Positions 1-7,515 of a DNA stretch of 19,989 bases are shown here, piece after piece; positions within the stretch are counted from its first letter, which is position 1, and the number at the start of each line of letters is the position of its first letter. The position numbers and the translations under genes were made by a program. The stretch is taken from positions 1 through 19,989 of the forward strand of contig JAAENB010000948.1 of assembly GCA_024224995.1 (NCBI GenBank), read 5' to 3'. This stretch comes from a bacterium. GTDB lineage: Bacteria > Spirochaetota > UBA4802 > UBA5550. Below the pieces are notes generated by a model. That model did no database searches, was not told where the DNA came from, and was given only the letters and a program-made list of their open reading frames with translations.

Positions 1-33
1 CTTCAAGGCCAGATGCAGCTCGCAATACAATTA

Positions 34-92
34 AGTTTCTTTCGTATTTTTTCCCGGCCATCCGGTGTCTGAGCGGAGCCGAAGACCCGGGT
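34..92. repeat. REP-like element, copy 1 (shared tail plus imperfect hairpin)
   Basis: Bases 34-59 (AGTTTCTTTCG, then TA, six T and CCCGGCC) match bases 3179-3203 almost perfectly; the only difference is one T in the T run. The tail is followed at about 62-90 by an imperfect hairpin whose outer arms are CCGGTGTCT and AGACCCGG. Copy 2 has the same order, tail then hairpin, in the same orientation. This suggests a dispersed intergenic repeat of REP type rather than a chance match. No transposase gene is in the window. Confidence 0.5.
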
Positions 93-104
93 TGATATAC
101 TATA

Positions 105-133
105 TATATAACGCATAATTTTTATTTTGTCAA
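105..133 (-). promoter_or_regulatory. Sigma-70-type promoter pointing out of the left edge
   Basis: On the minus strand TTGACA (128-133) is followed after exactly 17 bases by TATATA (105-110). It starts directly after the stop codon of the PHP hydrolase and would transcribe leftward through the repeat at 34-92 into whatever lies beyond base 1. The match to consensus is strong, but the region is very A+T-rich and no gene start is visible inside the window. Confidence 0.45.
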
Positions 134-2290
134 CTACTCTTCTGCAATCCAGATCGGAGAGCCCCAGGCCATGTTCCCGTCTTCCTGGGTGACGCGTAAA
201 TAATAAAAGGCTGTGCCCTTAAAATCGTTATCAATAAACGATACCGCTGCTCTGTCCGTATTGGGCAGAGTGGTATGTACGGCGGAGTAGGCGCTGCCGT
301 TGTACTTTATAATTTCGATCTTTGTGATCTTCGCGGTTCCCAGAACCTCTCCGGTGAATTCCGGCTTTCCTTTGATTGTAATTTCGCTTCCCATTGGTGA
401 ACCATTACAGCTGAAGCGGAGACCAATGCGGGCTCCGGTTGTTGCGTAGGTGTGCCGCTTGTGGAGCGAGGAGTAAATATCCTTGCGGGTGAGGGCAGGG
501 GAGTGAACCGCGGCGAACCCGGCTTTGTATGCCTGGTCAACATAGGCCAGGTAGTGAATGTCGCTTGAGCCAATAAAACCGAATTTCCACCCGCTTGCCA
601 GTGCTTCCTGTACAAAGTTTCCCAGGCCCCTGGGAGCCTGCTGAATATCATACATTAATATTGTTTTAATAAGCCCGTTGTCTACGGGGATCTCTTTTTT
701 TCCTTTGTCCACGGCAAAAGGATTATCGAAATATTCAGAGGTGCCGTGGGTGCTGTAAATTTCCACAAGGCATTGTTTTCTTGTCCGGGGCCCCCAGTTG
801 TGAGCAACCATGCCTGTCCGCCAGGCCGGTGAATGCGATATGATGAGCGCGCTGTAATCTTCCAGCGCAGTTACCAGCTCTGCCGGGGTGTCGGTCTGTT
901 TGTGAGCCCAGCAAAAATGGGGAAGTTTTTCTTCCGCCGGATCATAAATAATATTCCGGTGGCCGTGAGGATAATTTGTCCATTCATACCCGTTAAGGGT
1001 TACGAACTTTCCGGGTTCGTTTTTTTTGTTCGATAGCCGTTGAATATAGTCCCACTCCTCAGAGGTCATCCCCTGAACGGAGTCGCGGTCGCCCCCCATA
1101 GGAGCAGTCCCAATGAGGTCATGGTCTGTTAAGCTCATAAAATCAAGACCATCAACATCACGCCGGCGGTTTACCACGTACTCCGGTTCCCGTCCGGCAT
1201 CGTACGATAAGACCGTATGGACATGGATATCACCAAAGTATATTTTGTTTGTATGAGCCCTGGTGTCGATGTAATGGCTTGCGGCGTTTATACCGCTATC
1301 GTCTTTTACTGTTACGCGGTACAGACCCCGGTCAGGGAATATCACCCTGAAGCGTTTTATTCCGTTGTCTGCCGGGGTAAATTGGTACGATTGCGGCAGG
1401 AGTTTTACCGTTTTGTTCGAAGAGAATTGTATGGTGCCCGTGTATTTTTTTACCTGGTTGGGAAGATAGCAGCGGTCTGTTGCCGCCACAATAAGGTCTA
1501 CGGGTTTTCCCGGGTCCGGGTTCATTTTCGTTACGATATTAAAGGTTTCTGCCTTTGGAACCAGCACCTCAAAAGAGGGGATCTCTTTTACCAGGTCATA
1601 GGTACCGTTCCCGTTCCCATCGCTTTGGACCATTACGTCGAATTTCGATTCCCGGTGGGGCGCGGTTATGCCCGGGCCTTGTGCTGTATCACCCAGGGTG
1701 ATATGAATGCTGTCTCCTTCTTTTAAGGTTCCCTCTTCCACGATTATTTTTAGAGCTGTTTCCCTGTCTATGGACTGCATCAGGTTATCCCGTTTGCTTT
1801 TGCCTTCTTCGCTTCTCTTGTGCTTTACATACCCGGTATATTTTTTAAGGATCTCCCATTTCGTTGGCCCTTGCACGCTCAGGCGAACCGAGGAATTCGA
1901 TGAGGAAACAACAGGATCAAGGAAAAAGTTTATATCAAAAAAAACAAATCCCACCATGGTGAGCTCAAAGGGGATATACATTTGCCTGGCACCGGGACTT
2001 TTTCCCACAGGCAGTATATGACCAAAATTGACCTTGATGCCGCTGTTCGCGCCAAGTCCCCCTTTACCAACGAGGTAATCGAGTTTAATGCTGTTGCCGC
2101 CGGTACCTGCTTGCCAGCTGCTTGTACGCAGGATTACACTGCCCGTACCGTCCTGTTCTTCTCCCGAGAGCTTTTGGGTTTTTGTATACGGATCTATTAA
2201 AAAGTATCCTGTGACTATTGCAGCGAGTATTAATAACAGGAGCAGCCCTGTGTATTTTCCGGCTTTTTTAATGATTTTGCTGATTTTCAT
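134..2290 (-). CDS. Membrane-anchored PHP/DUF3604-family metal-dependent hydrolase
   Basis: Protein of 718 residues. Residues 1-33 form an uncleaved-looking signal anchor (KK-rich start, then an LLLLLILAAIV core), so the bulk should sit outside the cytoplasmic membrane. Residues 50-345 are beta-rich and unassigned. Residues 349-620 form a PHP-type domain with the metal-ligand motifs GDIHVH (354-359), TDHD (388-391), GYEW followed by a His-rich turn (434-445), SHS (485-487) and SSDIH (575-579), which match the pattern of DUF3604 and other PHP phosphoesterases. The C-terminal 90 residues look like a beta-sandwich. The substrate is unknown. The ATG is preceded by GGGAG at a good distance. It lies 86 bases downstream of a TetR-family gene on the same strand and has its own promoter with operator-like dyads. 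The fold assignment is firm; the exact reaction is not known. Confidence 0.85.
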   Translation of the reverse strand: MKISKIIKKAGKYTGLLLLLILAAIVTGYFLIDPYTKTQKLSGEEQDGTGSVILRTSSWQAGTGGNSIKLDYLVGKGGLGANSGIKVNFGHILPVGKSPGARQMYIPFELTMVGFVFFDINFFLDPVVSSSNSSVRLSVQGPTKWEILKKYTGYVKHKRSEEGKSKRDNLMQSIDRETALKIIVEEGTLKEGDSIHITLGDTAQGPGITAPHRESKFDVMVQSDGNGNGTYDLVKEIPSFEVLVPKAETFNIVTKMNPDPGKPVDLIVAATDRCYLPNQVKKYTGTIQFSSNKTVKLLPQSYQFTPADNGIKRFRVIFPDRGLYRVTVKDDSGINAASHYIDTRAHTNKIYFGDIHVHTVLSYDAGREPEYVVNRRRDVDGLDFMSLTDHDLIGTAPMGGDRDSVQGMTSEEWDYIQRLSNKKNEPGKFVTLNGYEWTNYPHGHRNIIYDPAEEKLPHFCWAHKQTDTPAELVTALEDYSALIISHSPAWRTGMVAHNWGPRTRKQCLVEIYSTHGTSEYFDNPFAVDKGKKEIPVDNGLIKTILMYDIQQAPRGLGNFVQEALASGWKFGFIGSSDIHYLAYVDQAYKAGFAAVHSPALTRKDIYSSLHKRHTYATTGARIGLRFSCNGSPMGSEITIKGKPEFTGEVLGTAKITKIEIIKYNGSAYSAVHTTLPNTDRAAVSFIDNDFKGTAFYYLRVTQEDGNMAWGSPIWIAEE

Positions 2291-2308
2291 GACAACTCCC
2301 GTCTGTGT

Positions 2309-2352
2309 TGAATGTAAGTTCTTATTATGAATGTATATTCAATATGTGACAA
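2309..2352 (-). promoter_or_regulatory. Promoter of the PHP hydrolase with two TetR-type operators
   Basis: Minus-strand -35 TTGTCA (2347-2352), 17-base spacer, -10 CATAAT (2324-2329). A perfect dyad TGAAT-GTAT-ATTCA (2328-2341) fills the spacer and touches the -10. A related half-conserved copy, TGAATGTAAGTTC, lies at 2309-2321, 19 bases away and just past the expected transcription start. TGAAT/ATTCA dyads of this size are typical of TetR-family targets, and a TetR gene is immediately upstream. Confidence 0.55.
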
Positions 2353-2376
2353 TTTAGCGGAGTTGTCTAGTCTTTT

Positions 2377-2994
2377 TTATCGTAATGAATCCAGAAGGTA
2401 GTTCATATTATAGAGGTAGATTTCATCAAAAGCGAGATTCTTCCCCAGTACGTCTTCCATCTTTTTGAATTGCAGCAGTCCGTGCAGCGAGGTCCAGTAG
2501 AGCATGGCGAATTTTTCTCCTTCTGTTATGGCAAACTCCTTGTTTTTTATCCCCGTATTAATAAGCGATACAACTATATTCAGGATTCCTTCTCCTTTGC
2601 TGCCCAGAGATTTGCGGTTATTTTCCCCGAACATTATTTCCGGGAAGGTGGTAAAATAGCTGAATACATCGAAATAATCTTTTTTCTCTTTATGAAAAAC
2701 CAGGTAATCCCGCCCGATATTTTCCAGCCTCTCCCGGCTGCTTGCTCCGCGTTCTGCCGCGTTTTTTATGATGTTCAGCAGGTGGCTGATTACCCTGGAA
2801 TAAAGTTCCGAGAATATATCTTCTTTGTTCTTAAAATAGAGGTATAAACTGCCCACGCTCAGTTCCGCTTCCCTCGCGATATCGTTCATGGTTGTTGCCA
2901 GGAATCCTTTCCGGATCAATACCTGCTGTGCCGATTTTAACACCAGCTCTTTCCGCTCTTCTTTTTCCCGTTCTCTTCTTTCTTTAAGGCCCAT
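2377..2994 (-). CDS. TetR/AcrR-family transcriptional repressor
   Basis: Protein of 205 residues, the usual TetR length. A very basic/acidic N-terminal tail (residues 1-18) leads into the TetR_N helix-turn-helix at about 20-62. The family signature is clear: a helix ending in GFLATTMNDIA, then EAELSVGSLYLYFKNKEDI. The rest is the helical ligand-binding and dimerisation domain, which has no recognisable ligand motif. The ATG start is preceded by GGGA about 8 bases away. The gene lies upstream of the PHP hydrolase on the same strand and probably controls it and itself, because similar GAAT...ATTC dyads occur in both promoters. The assignment as a TetR regulator is near certain; its inducer is unknown. 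Confidence 0.93.
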   Translation of the reverse strand: MGLKERREREKEERKELVLKSAQQVLIRKGFLATTMNDIAREAELSVGSLYLYFKNKEDIFSELYSRVISHLLNIIKNAAERGASSRERLENIGRDYLVFHKEKKDYFDVFSYFTTFPEIMFGENNRKSLGSKGEGILNIVVSLINTGIKNKEFAITEGEKFAMLYWTSLHGLLQFKKMEDVLGKNLAFDEIYLYNMNYLLDSLR

Positions 2995-3021
2995 TTTTTA
3001 TCCCGGTTTTTATTTGGTCTG

Positions 3022-3057
3022 GAATGCTATTCTGGGTTGGGGGAAAAAATTAGGCAA
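3022..3057 (-). promoter_or_regulatory. tetR promoter with autoregulatory dyad
   Basis: Minus-strand -35-like TTGCCT (3052-3057), 17-base spacer, -10-like CAGAAT (3029-3034). The dyad GAAT-GCT-ATTC (3022-3032) overlaps the -10 and lies 28 bases before the repressor start codon. It resembles the TGAAT-GTAT-ATTCA operator before the PHP gene but has a centre one base shorter. Autoregulation is therefore an inference. Confidence 0.4.
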
Positions 3058-3091
3058 GATGTTTTTGTTTTGGGGGCGGTTCGGTCCCATA

Positions 3092-3206
3092 CCAGAAACA
3101 CCCCGGAGGGGTGTAGTCATGTAGCCCGGGGATTCACCCCCGGGCAGCCCATGCTGAAACCGATCTATTTCTATAAACAGTTTCTTTCGTATTTTTCCCG
3201 GCCCTG
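3092..3206. repeat. REP-like element, copy 2 (two strong hairpins plus shared tail)
   Basis: Two perfect hairpins sit side by side: ACACCCC-GGA-GGGGTGT (3098-3114) and GCCCGGGG-ATTCAC-CCCCGGGC (3124-3145). They are followed by the tail at 3179-3203 that is also found at 34-59. Adjacent GC-rich hairpins in an intergenic region are the hallmark of REP/BIME-type elements mobilised by Y1 (RAYT) transposases. No such transposase is in the window, so the mobilisation link is an inference. The element lies inside the 476-base gene-free stretch between the divergent tetR and LamG genes. Confidence 0.6.
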
Positions 3207-3245
3207 CCTGTCAGAAAGTGACACCTGCTGTTATAATCTGACAGG
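3207..3245. promoter_or_regulatory. Dyads upstream of the sigma-54 promoter (possible enhancer site)
   Basis: TGTCA-GAAAG-TGACA (3209-3223) is a perfect inverted repeat. It is nested in a longer one, CCTGTCAGA (3207-3215) with TCTGACAGG (3237-3245). The centre at about 3216 is roughly 160 bases upstream of the start site predicted from the sigma-54 promoter, the normal distance for a bacterial enhancer-binding protein. An alternative is that these are simply the terminal hairpin of the neighbouring REP-like element. Confidence 0.35.
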
Positions 3246-3346
3246 AGAACAGTGCCCTTGAAGCGCTGTGTGTGTGATACGCTGTACAAATTTTGAAGAG
3301 TGTCGGGTAAAATTAAAATATTTAACTAAAAAATTTTTTTTCAACG

Positions 3347-3363
3347 TTGGCACGAAACTTGCA
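3347..3363 (+). promoter_or_regulatory. Sigma-54 (RpoN) -24/-12 promoter
   Basis: TTGGCACGAAACTTGCA matches the sigma-54 consensus (YTGGCACG-N4-TTGCW) at every fixed position, with the invariant GG (3349-3350) and GC (3361-3362) separated by exactly 10 bases. Transcription should start near 3374, giving a leader of about 97 bases before the LamG lipoprotein start. No sigma-54 activator gene is present in the window. Confidence 0.85.
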
Positions 3364-3470
3364 TAATACATAGGTAGAAGTAGTTAAAATTTCCATACTT
3401 CAAATAAACAAAAATAGATAGAGAGTGAATATGTAAAACTATTCATAATAGAATAGTGGGGGTAATAAGA

Positions 3471-5747
3471 TTGAAGAAACAAGCGAATAAATTTTTTTCA
3501 TTTTTCTTTTTAGTAGTGCTATCATTAATTCTCACCCAGGCGCTCCTGGTACTTACAGGCTGTTCATCCGAAGGGAGCTGGGATACCATCAGCAGGCAGG
3601 AAGACGAACGCGACCGGATAAAAAATGCCGAATCGAATGTGGCAGTTGCGCTTTCTTATGCGGGAACCGGGTCAATTTCCGAAGCAGGAGAAACAGAGAC
3701 CGTAAAGGCCGGGCTTTCACAGGCAAGTGAACTGGAAACGGTGATACAACTCAAACCGGGCGGAACAGCAAGGGAAGCTGCTGATTATACCATATCGTCG
3801 CAAACAATACGCATCCCCGCAGGGGAACTCTCAGGGTCCATAGTTATCACTACGATTGATAATTCCATCAATGATAATGAGAAGATAATTTCCCTGGCAA
3901 TTGATTCCGTACAGAATGGAAAAAAAAGCAGTCAGGGTGATATTAATATTTCAATATGGGACGATGAACCGGTGTCCCATTATGAATTTGAAGGCTGCCT
4001 CAAAGACAAAATGAATAAGAATCACGGGACCGCGAACGGTAATAGCGGTGACCTTACTTTTTCCAGCGGCATGGTTGGCGCGCAAGGAGTTCGCGCCAAC
4101 GGAGACTGGGACACCTGGGTAGACTTTGGAGCAGATGCCTCCCTTGACCTGGCATCGCAGACAGTAGCGTTCTGGGCGAAACCCGAAGGGGTGTGCGCCC
4201 TGCTTCGAAAGGGGAGTTTCGGTACCAAAGGGTTTGAAGCAGCGCTTCATCACGCGAACGGCTTTCAGTTTATTCATCAAACCGATGGAATTTACGCCGG
4301 AGTGCCTGCGAATGATCTTTTAAATGAATGGCATCATTACGCCTGGGCGCTGGATCTTTCAAAGGGTACACATGGCGAACTCTGTTTGTATATAGACGGG
4401 GAGCTTAAAAACAAGCAGGAATTAAAGGCGCCCTATGAAACAAACCCGGGTGAACAGATGCGCCTGGGCGGGGATGCTCCCTGTACCTTTGACGACCTGC
4501 GGCTCTATTCCGGGGTTCTTAACCAGGCCGATATCCGGGCGCTGGCGGCCCGGGTACCGCAGGTTCATCTCCGCTTTGAAAACAACCTGGCCGATTCATC
4601 GCCGTATCAACGAACCGTAACCGGAAGCGGCTGTATTAAGTATACGGAAAGCTCCCTGGGAATGTACGCGCTGGACCTTAATGGGACGACCCGGTATCTC
4701 GACCTGGGTACCGGGGACCTGGGAACTGCAGCCGAGTTTACCCTCTCTACCTGGGTAAATCTTACCTATGACAAGGATAATCCCAATATGGTAATCGCCT
4801 GTAAATACGCAAGCAGCAACGGCTGGTCTCTTGAAACACGGAATCACCGCATGGGGATTGCCGTACAGGACGGAACAACGCACGGACAGTGTTTTGTCAA
4901 TGCCGATATTGGTACCGGCAAGTGGTCGCACCTGGTAATGGTGGTGAAAAATAACCTGGCAACTGTTTATGTGAATAACAAGCTTATTACTAAAGACTAT
5001 AAAATGCTAACCAATGGCCATGGAAATAACCGGGATAATAATTTTTATATCGGCCGGAGTTATCTTGGGGGATCGAAATTTAACGGGCAGATAGATGATT
5101 TTAGATATTACAGTTACGCCTTGAGTGCCGCAGAGGTTGATACGCTGCACAAGGTCGCGCCTGTTTCCAACTGGAAACTCACTGCTGACGCCTCCGACGA
5201 AATGGGCAGGCATCATGGTGACGACACCGGTCATGAGCCGGTCTATTCCGCGGAGGGAGCCGCTTTTACTGAGGCTAATGGTGACTTTATAGTGGTTCCC
5301 GGCAGCAGTGGGTTTATAGGAGACCAGTGGTCAGTGAGCTATCGCGTTAAAGCCGTTGGACCCGCTTATTTTTTTCTTGGCAGGGGGTACGGGCAAAATA
5401 ACGGCTGGGTCACTTCGCTTCAACAGCAATTTGCCATGGAATATTATGAGTTCGGTGTTGAACGGTGGACGAATTTTGGAACCTGGATGGAACTTCCCCT
5501 GGGACAATGGTATAACATGGTTCTTATGTATAACAGAAGTCTCGGCGACTTCGGGGGATTTGAATTATATATAGACGGAGTGTACAAAGCAACGGATACC
5601 TGCACATTTGAGATGGTGCAGGAAAACAACATGGAGCTATATATTGGTTCAAAAAATGTATGGGACCGCTTTGATGGGTCTATGGGGGATGTCCGTTTCT
5701 ACAACCGGATCCTTGGCGCTGATGAAATAGCTGAATTGAATAAGTGA
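3471..5747 (+). CDS. LamG-repeat lipoprotein with Calx-beta-like module
   Basis: Surface or periplasmic lipoprotein. I chose TTG at 3471 because a GGGGG stretch lies 8 bases upstream and it gives a classic MKKQ start; an in-frame GTG at 3456 would add five residues but has no ribosome binding site. Numbering from the TTG: signal peptide 1-30 with lipobox LTGC (Cys31); Calx-beta-like domain about 55-165, ending in the typical WDDEP; then three concanavalin A/LamG-like jelly-roll modules at about 168-360, 365-560 and 565-758. Each ends in the recurring pattern (D/G)D(L/F/V)R-(L/Y/F)Y-S/N-x-x-L, followed by a short helix (ADIRAL, AEVDTL, ADEIAEL). LYIDG-type strands recur in modules 1 and 3. Such modules bind carbohydrate or protein ligands. 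It is controlled by a sigma-54 promoter. It ends 16 bases before the convergent MCP gene. Confidence 0.88.
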   Translation: MKKQANKFFSFFFLVVLSLILTQALLVLTGCSSEGSWDTISRQEDERDRIKNAESNVAVALSYAGTGSISEAGETETVKAGLSQASELETVIQLKPGGTAREAADYTISSQTIRIPAGELSGSIVITTIDNSINDNEKIISLAIDSVQNGKKSSQGDINISIWDDEPVSHYEFEGCLKDKMNKNHGTANGNSGDLTFSSGMVGAQGVRANGDWDTWVDFGADASLDLASQTVAFWAKPEGVCALLRKGSFGTKGFEAALHHANGFQFIHQTDGIYAGVPANDLLNEWHHYAWALDLSKGTHGELCLYIDGELKNKQELKAPYETNPGEQMRLGGDAPCTFDDLRLYSGVLNQADIRALAARVPQVHLRFENNLADSSPYQRTVTGSGCIKYTESSLGMYALDLNGTTRYLDLGTGDLGTAAEFTLSTWVNLTYDKDNPNMVIACKYASSNGWSLETRNHRMGIAVQDGTTHGQCFVNADIGTGKWSHLVMVVKNNLATVYVNNKLITKDYKMLTNGHGNNRDNNFYIGRSYLGGSKFNGQIDDFRYYSYALSAAEVDTLHKVAPVSNWKLTADASDEMGRHHGDDTGHEPVYSAEGAAFTEANGDFIVVPGSSGFIGDQWSVSYRVKAVGPAYFFLGRGYGQNNGWVTSLQQQFAMEYYEFGVERWTNFGTWMELPLGQWYNMVLMYNRSLGDFGGFELYIDGVYKATDTCTFEMVQENNMELYIGSKNVWDRFDGSMGDVRFYNRILGADEIAELNK

Positions 5748-5763
5748 GGGGCAGGGAGAAGTA

Positions 5764-7341
5764 TTATGGTGCCGGGTCATGACTAAAAGTCTTAACCTCG
5801 TTTTTCAGGGAATCTGCCATGCTGCCCACTTCCTGGGCTCCTGCCAGGATTTGCGCGGTTTCCCTGGAATTGGCCTGGGTCACTTCATTGAGTGATGATA
5901 TTGATTTGGCAATCTCAGCTAATGCCACCTTTTGTTCTTCTGTGGCGCTTCGTATTTCATCTGAACGGTTTTTAACGAATTCAGCGTCTGCGTTAACGTC
6001 GGTATTGATTTCTTTTTGTGTGTTCATATAGTCATTTATTTTGCTTACCATATCGCTTACGGAGTTTACGCCATTAATAATATTGCTCAATATTGAAACC
6101 GTATTATCCATGGTGGATGTTCCTTTGTCGATCTCTTCAATATTCATTTTTATCAGTTTGTCTACATCTTTAAGACTCAGGGCAGTCTGGTCTGCCAGTT
6201 TTGAAACTTCATCCGCTACGACTGCAAAACCCCGTCCGGCATCTCCGGCTCGCGCAGCTTCTATTGCCGCGTTGAGCGAAAGCAGGTTAATCTGGTCCGA
6301 AATAGAACTGATTATTTCCATGATGCCTGTCATTTTACTGGACCCCTCGCTGATGTTGTTCATGATGAGGTTCATCGACTCTAATGACTCCTCCCCCGAT
6401 TTCACGAACGATGAAATATCACCGGTGAGGCTCAAGGCCGACGTGATCATTTTTCCCATGTTGATAATGGTTTCCGAAAGGGTGGTAAGCTTGGTTTTGA
6501 GTTCCATTAGATTAGAGAACTGTTCGTCCGCGCCATAAGCGTTCCTCTCCACACCGGCAGCGATCTCTTCAATGGTGGCGGTGATCTGTTCGGCTGATGC
6601 GGCCTGGCTCTGAAAGTTGTCGGAAAAATTTTCGGAGGTCACTATCATCCTGCTGGAATTGTTTACCAGGAGGGACGCGGAATCATTTACCGAAAAGAGT
6701 AAGTTTTTTATACTGTTATATTGATCCGTACTGTGTTTTGCTTCTTCTTCGGAGCGGTCCATTGCTCCGTCGGTTATTGATATCTCCACAAAGGAAAGGA
6801 CCAGGATGCATAAATAGGTAAAGGAACTTACGGCAACACCGAGTTTCGCGGCCTCAAAGCTTTCCCCTTTGAGAATATCCATAACCAGTACAAAAAAAGT
6901 GATATCGGCAATAATAAATAAAATGGTAATTCCCAGGACAATACTTTTTTTGCAAAAAACCGTTGCCTGTACCAGTATAATTATCATCAAATAGGTGTAG
7001 GTTGTATACCCGGTATGGGGGGCATTGGGTATTTTTAAGAACAGGCCTGCTGTTATTACAAGGGCCGTAAAAATTGTTATCATGTTCGCGGAAACGGTAT
7101 ATTTTCCTTTTCTCACAAGGATAAGGGCAATGAATTCCATGAGCATTATTGATCCCATTGCAGGACCCGATTTACTGTATATATGGGGAAATATGATAAT
7201 ATAAACTATCTGTAAAATGAAAAGTAGTATACAGGTGCTTACCAGGTACCAGACCAGCGCCGAAGCTTTTCGGGTGATTGTGTATGAAACGTCCGAATAC
7301 GCGTGAAGAAAATATTTCATGAGCCTGTTTTGTCTTTCCAT
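5764..7341 (-). CDS. Methyl-accepting chemotaxis protein with six-helix membrane sensor
   Basis: Protein of 525 residues. About six hydrophobic helices (28-52, 60-76, 82-104, 114-130, 133-153, 165-187) replace the usual periplasmic ligand-binding domain, and no HAMP domain is evident. Residues 200-520 are a long coiled-coil signalling domain. Its hairpin tip is highly conserved at 347-386 ([19 protein letters not shown], then [15 protein letters not shown]), the contact site for CheA and CheW. Sensing is therefore by the membrane part itself or by membrane state; the ligand is unknown. It has no C-terminal CheR-tethering pentapeptide, ending HDPAP. The ATG is preceded by AAAGGA at 7 bases. 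A TTGACA lies upstream on the minus strand (7396-7401) but no convincing -10 pairs with it. Confidence 0.92.
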   Translation of the reverse strand: MERQNRLMKYFLHAYSDVSYTITRKASALVWYLVSTCILLFILQIVYIIIFPHIYSKSGPAMGSIMLMEFIALILVRKGKYTVSANMITIFTALVITAGLFLKIPNAPHTGYTTYTYLMIIILVQATVFCKKSIVLGITILFIIADITFFVLVMDILKGESFEAAKLGVAVSSFTYLCILVLSFVEISITDGAMDRSEEEAKHSTDQYNSIKNLLFSVNDSASLLVNNSSRMIVTSENFSDNFQSQAASAEQITATIEEIAAGVERNAYGADEQFSNLMELKTKLTTLSETIINMGKMITSALSLTGDISSFVKSGEESLESMNLIMNNISEGSSKMTGIMEIISSISDQINLLSLNAAIEAARAGDAGRGFAVVADEVSKLADQTALSLKDVDKLIKMNIEEIDKGTSTMDNTVSILSNIINGVNSVSDMVSKINDYMNTQKEINTDVNADAEFVKNRSDEIRSATEEQKVALAEIAKSISSLNEVTQANSRETAQILAGAQEVGSMADSLKNEVKTFSHDPAP

Positions 7342-7515
7342 TTTCGATCCTTTTTATCTCTTGTTGTTGATACTGTTGCGGTAAAAAAATGGCACTGTCA
7401 AGTATAAATTTCATTCAGGGCTCATTCATTTTTTTTGCCCGTACAAAAATTAATTCTCGACTTTGCCGGGTTTCATGCTACGTTGTCCTCTCATATTTGA
7501 GAAGGAGCCCGCAGC

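Noticed and set aside
1217..1726. 169-codon plus-strand frame opposite the PHP hydrolase
   Set aside because: Rich in Tyr, Cys and Val from antisense codons, and lies inside the clear PHP gene.
7370..7401. TTGACA upstream of the MCP gene as a promoter
   Set aside because: No -10 with more than three matches at 16-19 bases, so only the -35-like box can be supported.
7489..7502. Small hairpin TCTCA-TATT-TGAGA just before the YD-like gene
   Set aside because: Five-pair stem in A+T-rich DNA partly overlapping the ribosome binding site; too weak to claim a riboswitch or thermosensor.
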